This document shows positions 13,086 through 17,321 of a stretch of 17,321 bases of DNA, one piece after another; positions within the stretch are counted from its first letter, which is position 1, and every line of letters begins with the position of its first letter. The notes below the pieces were generated by a model that made no database searches, was not told the origin of the DNA, and saw nothing but the letters and a program-made list of their open reading frames with translations. Source of the DNA: Actinomycetes bacterium (GTDB taxonomy: Bacteria > Actinomycetota > Thermoleophilia > BMS3ABIN01); NCBI GenBank assembly GCA_021790075.1, contig JAJYIN010000013.1, positions 1-17,321 of the forward strand, written 5' to 3'. The translations under genes and the position numbers were made by a program.

Positions 13086-14906
13086 ATGTCGCATCTCTCC
13101 CTTTACCGCAAATACCGTCCCGCCACCTTCGAGGAGGTCGTCGGCCAGGAGCACGTCGTCCGCACCCTCATGAACGCCATCGAGGCGGGCACGGTGAGCC
13201 ACGCCTACCTGTTCGCGGGCTCGCGGGGCACCGGCAAGACCTCCACCGCCAAGCTGCTGGCCAAGGCGCTCAACTGCGCCGAGGGGCCCACGCCCCGCCC
13301 CTGCGGCAAGTGTGACAGCTGCCTGGCGATCGGGGCGGGCGCCTCCCTGGACGTCATCGAGATGGACGCCGCCAGCAACCGCGGCATCGACGACATCCGC
13401 GACATCCGCGACAAGGTGGCTTTCGCCACCGTGGAAGGCAAGTACAAGGTCTACATCCTGGACGAGGCCCACATGCTCACCAAGGAGGCGTCTAACGCCT
13501 TCCTCAAGGTGCTGGAGGAGCCGCCGGCGCATGTCATCTTCGTCCTCTGCACCACTGAGGCGCACAAGGTCATTCCCACAATCCAGTCACGATGTCAAAA
13601 ATTTGAGTTCCGCCGCCCCGACGCCGGCATGGTGCTGAGCGTGCTTGAGCGCATCACAGCGGCGGAGGGGATCGTCATCGACCCGGCCGGGCTGGCGGCC
13701 ATCGCCCGCAGCTCGGCGGGCGCCTTCCGGGACGCCATCGGCGCCCTCGATCAACTGGCCACCTACTCCGGCAAGGAGATTTCGCTGGCCGACGTGCTGG
13801 CGATGCTGGGCACGGTGGAGTCCGACCTCCTCTTCGAGGCGGTTGACATCGTTGCCGAAGAAGACGTGCGCGGCGCTATCCTCTTCATTAACCGCCTGGC
13901 GGAGCGGGGCCGCGACCTGGGCCAGTTCGCCCAGGAGCTGGTGGCGCACCTGCGCAACATCTTCCTGCTGCAGCAGCTGGACGACTACCCGGACGGCGTC
14001 ATCGACGCCCCGGCGGAGGACCTGGCCCGCCTGGAGGGGCAGGCGCGTCTGCTCAACCCCGTCCAGACGCTCCGCTTTATCGAGCTGCTTGCCAAGGCGC
14101 TGGCGGAGATGAAGCGGGGGAGCGACCCGCGGCTGCAGCTGGAGCTGGCTTTCATCGTCATCACCCGCCCGGAAACCGACCGCTCCACCAAGTCCCTGCT
14201 CTACCGGCTTGAGCAGCTGGAGGCGCGGGGGGTGGCGGCGGCCACGACTAAGACGGCCAGGCCGGCCGGGCGTCAGGACACGGGAAGGCCCGGCCAGGAA
14301 AGGCCGGTGGCGCCACCTGATCAGCCGGTCGCCAGCAGGCCGGCGGCGCCACAGGAACAGCCGGGGGCGGAGCGGCCTCCCATGGCGGGAGGAGCGCCGG
14401 CGGCGGTAGCCGTCGATGATCAGCCGGCCGCCGCGGAAACCAAGCCGGCGCCTGCTCCAGAAACTGATATGGGAACTTCTGGGGAAACACAACCGGCAGT
14501 CTCTGCGGAAGCGGAACCGGAATATGCCGGGGAAGCGGAAACGCAAACCGGACTCTCCCTGGACCGCATCGCCCGGGCCTGGGCGGTTATCCTGCAGCAG
14601 GTCAGGCACCGCGACGCCCCCCTCCATTCGCTGCTCAAGGAAAGCCGTCCGGTGGAGCTGGAGGGCAACCTGCTGGTGATCGGCTTCCCCCATGGGGCCG
14701 AGTTCGAAAAGAACCAGGCCGGCAAGCCCAAGAACCGCGCCCTCATCGAGGAAGTGCTGGGCGAGATCGCCGGCGCCGGCCTAAAGGCGCAGCTGGTCAT
14801 CATGCAGGGCGGCCGCGTCGCTGAGGAGGAGCGCCCGTCCCGGCCCGGTCCCGAAGAGATCATCGCCATGATCAAGGATGAGCTGGAGGCGGAAGAGATT
14901 CCCTGA
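13086..14906 (+). CDS. dnaX: DNA polymerase III subunit gamma/tau
   Basis: This 606-residue clamp-loader ATPase assembles the replicative polymerase and opens the sliding clamp. The N-terminal AAA+ domain is complete: Walker A GSRGTGKT (45-52), zinc ligands C64, C73, C76 and C79, DEAH at 126-129 and the sensor segment around IQSRCQKFEF. Domain III ends near residue 380. A low-complexity Pro/Ala/Gln linker of about 110 residues follows, then a tau-like C-terminal part from LDRIARAWAVIL. I see no A-rich slippery site for a shorter gamma form. I chose ATG 13086 because MSHLSLYRKYRP is the usual DnaX start; the frame stays open upstream but there it overlaps the SRP RNA. There is no clear ribosome binding site. 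It heads a dnaX-ybaB-recR unit. Confidence 0.96.
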   Translation: MSHLSLYRKYRPATFEEVVGQEHVVRTLMNAIEAGTVSHAYLFAGSRGTGKTSTAKLLAKALNCAEGPTPRPCGKCDSCLAIGAGASLDVIEMDAASNRGIDDIRDIRDKVAFATVEGKYKVYILDEAHMLTKEASNAFLKVLEEPPAHVIFVLCTTEAHKVIPTIQSRCQKFEFRRPDAGMVLSVLERITAAEGIVIDPAGLAAIARSSAGAFRDAIGALDQLATYSGKEISLADVLAMLGTVESDLLFEAVDIVAEEDVRGAILFINRLAERGRDLGQFAQELVAHLRNIFLLQQLDDYPDGVIDAPAEDLARLEGQARLLNPVQTLRFIELLAKALAEMKRGSDPRLQLELAFIVITRPETDRSTKSLLYRLEQLEARGVAAATTKTARPAGRQDTGRPGQERPVAPPDQPVASRPAAPQEQPGAERPPMAGGAPAAVAVDDQPAAAETKPAPAPETDMGTSGETQPAVSAEAEPEYAGEAETQTGLSLDRIARAWAVILQQVRHRDAPLHSLLKESRPVELEGNLLVIGFPHGAEFEKNQAGKPKNRALIEEVLGEIAGAGLKAQLVIMQGGRVAEEERPSRPGPEEIIAMIKDELEAEEIP

Positions 14907-14951
14907 GGTTTATTGCCCCGGGCTTTGCCGGACCGGCGGCCTGGGACTTGA

Positions 14952-14967
14952 CCGGCTGCGGAGCCGG
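14952..14967 (+). other. Small perfect hairpin between dnaX and ybaB
   Basis: CCGGCT (14952-14957) and AGCCGG (14962-14967) form a 6-bp stem with a GCGG loop. No U-run follows. It could affect message processing or be incidental in GC-rich sequence. Confidence 0.25.
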
Positions 14968-15011
14968 CGGCCCTGGCGGCGACGGATTTTCAACCGCGAA
15001 AGGAGCGTTTG

Positions 15012-15329
15012 ATGCAGAACATGAATATGAACAAGATGATGAAGCATGTCCAGGAGATGCAGAAACAGATGGCCAAGGCCCAGGAGGAGCTGGCCCATGA
15101 GGAGGTCGAGGCCAGCGCCGGCGGCGGCATGGTCACCGTCAAGGTGAGCGGCGACCTCAACATCATCGACATCAAGATCGACCCCGGGGCCGTCGACCCG
15201 GACGATGTCGAGATGCTCGAGGACATGGTGCTGGCGGCCGCCAACGAGGCGCTGCGCGCGGCCCAGGAGCTGGCGTCGAAAAAGCTGGGCGGCCTCACCG
15301 GCGGGCTGAACATACCGGGCCTGATGTAG
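15012..15329 (+). CDS. ebfC: YbaB/EbfC-family nucleoid-associated protein
   Basis: This 105-residue DNA-binding protein forms tweezer-like dimers in known family members and is almost always encoded between dnaX and recR. The Met-rich start (MQNMNMNKMMKHVQEMQKQM) leads into a long helix; the middle GGGMVTVKVSGDLNIIDIKIDPG is the conserved beta-sheet core, and the helical tail ends LGGLTGGLNIPGLM. This is typical length. The ATG at 15012 has AAAGGAG upstream; a TTG directly before it (15009) is a possible alternative. It is part of the recombination and replication operon. Confidence 0.96.
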   Translation: MQNMNMNKMMKHVQEMQKQMAKAQEELAHEEVEASAGGGMVTVKVSGDLNIIDIKIDPGAVDPDDVEMLEDMVLAAANEALRAAQELASKKLGGLTGGLNIPGLM

Positions 15330-15355
15330 CGCCGCCGGCGAAGCAGGCCCAACGA

Positions 15356-15946
15356 ATGTTCCCCACTCCGGTTGAACAGCTGATCACCGAGCTTTCCCGT
15401 CTGCCCGGCATCGGGCGCCGCTCGGCGCAGCGCATTGCTTTTTACATGCTGCGGCGGCCGCGTGAAGACGCAGCGGCGCTGGCCGCAGCGCTCATCGATG
15501 TCAAGGACAAGATCCGCTTCTGCCGCCAGTGCTTCAACTTCACGGAAGAAGAGCTCTGCGGGTTCTGCCGCGACGCCCGCCGCGACGCCGGCCTCATCTG
15601 CGTGGTGGAGGAGCCCAGCGACATCATTCCCATCGAGAAGGGCGGCGACTACCGCGGCCTTTACCACGTGCTGGGCGGCGCGCTCTCGCCGCTGGACGGC
15701 GTCGACCCCGAGCACCTCCGTATCCAGGAGCTGCTGGACCGGGTGGCGGCCGGCGGCGTCGAGGAAGTCATCCTGGCAACCAACCCCAACACCACCGGCG
15801 AATCGACGTCCATCTACCTCGCAGACCTGCTGCGCGGCAAGGTGCGGGTGACGCGGCTGGCCAGCGGCCTTCCCGTCGGCGCCGACCTGGAATACGCCGA
15901 CGAAGCCACCGTCAGCCGGGCGCTGCTGGGCCGGCGGGAGTTATGA
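15356..15946 (+). CDS. recR: Recombination mediator protein RecR
   Basis: This 196-residue protein works with RecO, and with RecF at gaps, to load RecA during recombinational repair. The order is standard: a helix-hairpin-helix near residues 11-30 (LSRLPGIGRRSAQRIAFYML), a C4 zinc motif (C56, C59, C68, C71) and a Toprim domain from about 80 (ICVVEEPSDI), ending with ASGLPVGADLEYADE, the usual RecR signature. The length is normal. The ATG at 15356 lies 26 bases after ybaB; the ribosome binding site is weak, so translation may be coupled. Confidence 0.97.
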   Translation: MFPTPVEQLITELSRLPGIGRRSAQRIAFYMLRRPREDAAALAAALIDVKDKIRFCRQCFNFTEEELCGFCRDARRDAGLICVVEEPSDIIPIEKGGDYRGLYHVLGGALSPLDGVDPEHLRIQELLDRVAAGGVEEVILATNPNTTGESTSIYLADLLRGKVRVTRLASGLPVGADLEYADEATVSRALLGRREL

Positions 15947-15958
15947 GAAAGGAGTAAC

Positions 15959-16312
15959 ATGGCCACGGGATCGGATCAACTCAAGATCAAGTCACAAAAC
16001 CGCTGGCTGCTCAACATCGCCTGGTGGCTGGGACTGCTTTTCATCGGCGAGGGGTACATCTACTCGCCGCTGCCGGGCCGGCTGGCGGGCGGCCTCGTCA
16101 ATGACACCCACGGACTCTTCTGGCCCGCCTTCTGGTCTGTCTATATCGCTTTCCTGCTGCTGCAGTCGGTCATTCACCTGAAAGTGATGCGCCGCTATTT
16201 CCCGGAATGGGGCCGCGCCAATACGCGTTTCGTCGTCGGCGTCCCCCTGACTGCCTTCCTGACCCTGTCGCTCTTCCTCTTCCTGCTGGTGCCGGGCGCC
16301 CACATGCTTTAA
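15959..16312 (+). CDS. 117-aa membrane protein with three predicted helices
   Basis: I do not recognise this family. Hydrophobic stretches at about residues 17-35, 57-75 and 90-114 suggest three membrane helices. A basic loop (HLKVMRRYFPEWGRANTR) lies between the second and third, probably cytoplasmic. Conserved-looking features are the aromatic-rich first helix (NIAWWLGLLFIGEGYIY) and the C-terminal FLLVPGA. The ATG at 15959 follows AAAGGAG closely, and the start is 12 bases after the recR stop, so it probably belongs to the same transcript. No functional link to recombination is visible. Confidence 0.8.
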   Translation: MATGSDQLKIKSQNRWLLNIAWWLGLLFIGEGYIYSPLPGRLAGGLVNDTHGLFWPAFWSVYIAFLLLQSVIHLKVMRRYFPEWGRANTRFVVGVPLTAFLTLSLFLFLLVPGAHML

Positions 16313-16407
16313 GGGCCGGCCCCCTCAGCCGCGCCGTCTCCCGGGAGCCACGCTTGCCTGACCGCCTGATCTGCTCCGTGAAACCCGGGTCAGGGGTCAC
16401 TCAGGGG
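16313..16407. other. Short gap between convergent genes
   Basis: This gap lies between the stops of the membrane protein and the selenoprotein gene. It has a GGGCCGGCCC palindrome at the start and GC-rich runs, but I find no hairpin followed by a U-run on either strand. Termination here may be Rho-dependent or outside simple patterns. Confidence 0.4.
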
Positions 16408-16986
16408 CTACGCCGCCTCCCGGCGCAGCAGCCGGTACGGCTCCGCCTTCCTGGCCCATTCGCTTTGCGGATATTCCGCCTTCAGCTTGTCGTAAGCTTC
16501 CACCAGGCCGTCGGATGAGTGAGTCATCTTGTACTGGGTCACCCCCCGCAGGTAGATCGCTTCCGGGACAAACTGGCAGGCCGGGTACTCGGTGATGACT
16601 GTCTCCAGCCTTTCCAGCGCTTCCTCGTAATTGCCGACGTCGAAGGCCGCCTTGGCCATGCCCAGGTGCATGAAGGGGATGAACTCTTCCGGCGGCAGGT
16701 AGCCGACCGAACTGGCGTGGGCCTTGCCGTGCCAGTCGAGCACGTAAAACGCCGGCGTCCACTTGACATTATAGTCGCTGGCGTAGGGCTCGAGGTTATA
16801 GAGCAGCTGGATCGGGATGACCTCTTCGTTCAGGAATCTTGCTACCGTTTCGTTTGGATACGTGACCGCAGCCATCTGCTGACAGCCGATTCAGGTGGGG
16901 TTGTAAAAATCGAGCAACACGAGTTTGCCCTCGTCGTGGGCCCGGGCCAGGCCGGTGTTAAAATCCTTTTCCCAGTGGACTTCCAT
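16408..16986 (-). CDS. Thioredoxin-like selenoprotein (UxxC) with TPR-like C-terminus
   Basis: This 192-residue protein is read through one in-frame TGA (16893-16891), taken as selenocysteine at position 32. Sequence before and after the TGA forms one thioredoxin domain: KLVLLDFYNPT, then U-I-G-C at the active-site position, then QQMAAVTYPNE. WTPAFYVLD later supplies the cis-Pro (near residue 77). A stop there would cut the domain at its catalytic site, whereas Cys relatives read CxxC. Residues 108-190 look like two TPR-type helical repeats (NYEEALERLETVI...). The ATG at 16986 follows GGAGGAGAG closely, supporting translation from there. A stem-loop after the TGA is a SECIS candidate. There is no signal peptide, so it is probably cytoplasmic. 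It lies 22 bases downstream of a DsbA-like gene. The role is inferred to be thiol/disulfide or peroxide chemistry. Confidence 0.88.
16864..16893 (-). promoter_or_regulatory. Candidate bacterial SECIS stem-loop at the TGA codon
   Basis: On the minus-strand message, three bases after UGA, GGCUGU pairs with GCGGUC (three G-U wobbles), then a single bulged C, then AGC with GCU, closed by the loop AGAUG. A G in the first two loop bases and a bulge in the stem resemble known bacterial SECIS elements. The loop begins only 13 bases from the UGA, somewhat closer than in E. coli fdhF, and the bulge is C rather than U. Confidence 0.5.
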
Positions 16987-17010
16987 CTCTCCTCCTTGTC
17001 AGGCTCTGTT

Positions 17011-17321
17011 TCAGGCAATGAAAAACCAGCCGTTTCCAGCCTTTTGCCTGGATATAAGTTCTTTTCCCGCCAGCCGCTCCAGCCAATCACCGGTTTCGCC
17101 CGGGGAGAGGGAAAAAACCTCCGCCACCTCCCGCGGCGCCACCTTTCCGTAGCGGCGTATGAAGGCGAGGATGCTTTCATCGCTGGCGGCGGCGTCGCGG
17201 AGCCTGACGCCCGCGTCCAGCCTCTCGAAGAGCTCCACGAAAGTGCTGTACGGCTGGAAGCCGAAGAACATCAGCTCCTCGCCGCCGGCATTGGTGATCA
17301 GAAAGGAAGGGAAACCGGTCA
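17011..17321 (-). CDS. DsbA-like thiol oxidoreductase, C-terminal part, with winged-helix-like tail (5' truncated)
   Basis: The gene enters from the right edge; 102 complete codons and the stop are visible. The first visible residues, TGFPSFLITN, match the cis-Pro loop of DsbA/FrnE-like thioredoxin-fold proteins, followed by a typical FGFQPYSTFVELFERL helix. The catalytic CxxC would lie outside the window. The last 55 residues (DESILAFIRRYGKVAPREVAE... to GNGWFFIA) read like a winged helix-turn-helix: helix, turn, recognition-like helix, then a wing. That is unusual for a DsbA-like protein and might make it a redox-linked regulator, or may be only an added helical domain. The stop is 22 bases upstream of the selenoprotein start, on the same strand, so the two are likely co-transcribed. 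Confidence 0.7.
   Translation of the reverse strand, partial: TGFPSFLITNAGGEELMFFGFQPYSTFVELFERLDAGVRLRDAAASDESILAFIRRYGKVAPREVAEVFSLSPGETGDWLERLAGKELISRQKAGNGWFFIA

Noticed and set aside
13086..14906. Programmed frameshift in dnaX giving a short gamma form
   Set aside because: I found no A-rich slippery heptamer near the end of domain III.
16408..16875. A separate 155-aa gene starting at the Met after the TGA
   Set aside because: That start cuts a thioredoxin domain just after its active site and lacks a good ribosome binding site; reading through TGA restores the full domain with a strong site upstream.
1..17321. CRISPR arrays, tRNA genes, insertion sequences or phage genes
   Set aside because: I saw no regularly spaced repeats, no tRNA-like cloverleaf, no transposase or integrase frames and no terminal inverted repeats.

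Overview
This GC-rich window looks like chromosome of an anaerobic, respiring bacterium. Three things point to a Gram-positive-type lineage: a long SRP RNA with an Alu domain directly upstream of dnaX-ybaB-recR (the order known from Bacillus subtilis), a YlbF-family protein, and a P-type ATPase closest by eye to actinobacterial CtpE. Together with many multiheme cytochromes, a Tat-exported molybdoenzyme and a UGA-containing (selenocysteine) gene, I favour a deep anaerobic Actinomycetota lineage (Geothermincolia- or Coriobacteriia-like) or an anaerobic Bacillota relative. This placement is inference only.

Layout. (1) 1-940, plus strand: the end of a membrane protein gene, a repeat-bearing gap, a YlbF-like protein and a two-cluster ferredoxin, closed by a terminator that appears to work in both directions (965-1015). 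(2) 1036-2554, minus strand: a compact cassette of an 80-aa four-cysteine protein, a radical SAM/SPASM enzyme with a PqqD-like N-terminus, and a 20-aa Cys/Ser-rich peptide with a strong ribosome binding site. It reads as a ribosomally made, modified peptide (RiPP-like) system and is one of the two most novel items here. (3) 2861-10130, plus strand: a respiratory operon with a strong promoter at its start and a perfect 18-bp hairpin at its end. It encodes a 12-heme membrane-anchored cytochrome, a 44-aa one-helix membrane peptide, a four-cluster ferredoxin subunit (PsrB type), an NrfD/PsrC membrane subunit, a Tat-exported molybdopterin catalytic subunit (PsrA type), a TorD-like chaperone and a 7-heme NapC-like cytochrome. 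(4) 10177-12727: a CtpE-like P-type ATPase with its own promoter. (5) 12770-15946: SRP RNA, dnaX, ybaB/ebfC and recR, followed by a small three-helix membrane protein. (6) 16408-17321, minus strand: a DsbA-like oxidoreductase that runs off the window, with a winged-helix-like tail, then a thioredoxin-like protein with TPR-like C-terminus whose active site is U-x-x-C because of an in-frame TGA. This is the second highlight.

How the genes fit together. The respiratory operon would pass electrons between the quinone pool and an external terminal acceptor (sulfur, arsenic or selenium oxyanions are the usual substrates of this enzyme family). NrfD and the iron-sulfur subunit would feed the molybdoenzyme, and the two NapC-like cytochromes would form additional electron routes. 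The DsbA-like protein and the selenoprotein would handle thiol/disulfide chemistry, possibly including exported cysteine-rich cytochromes. The catalytic subunit carries tyrosine where its relatives usually carry the molybdenum-ligating cysteine, which makes its chemistry uncertain.
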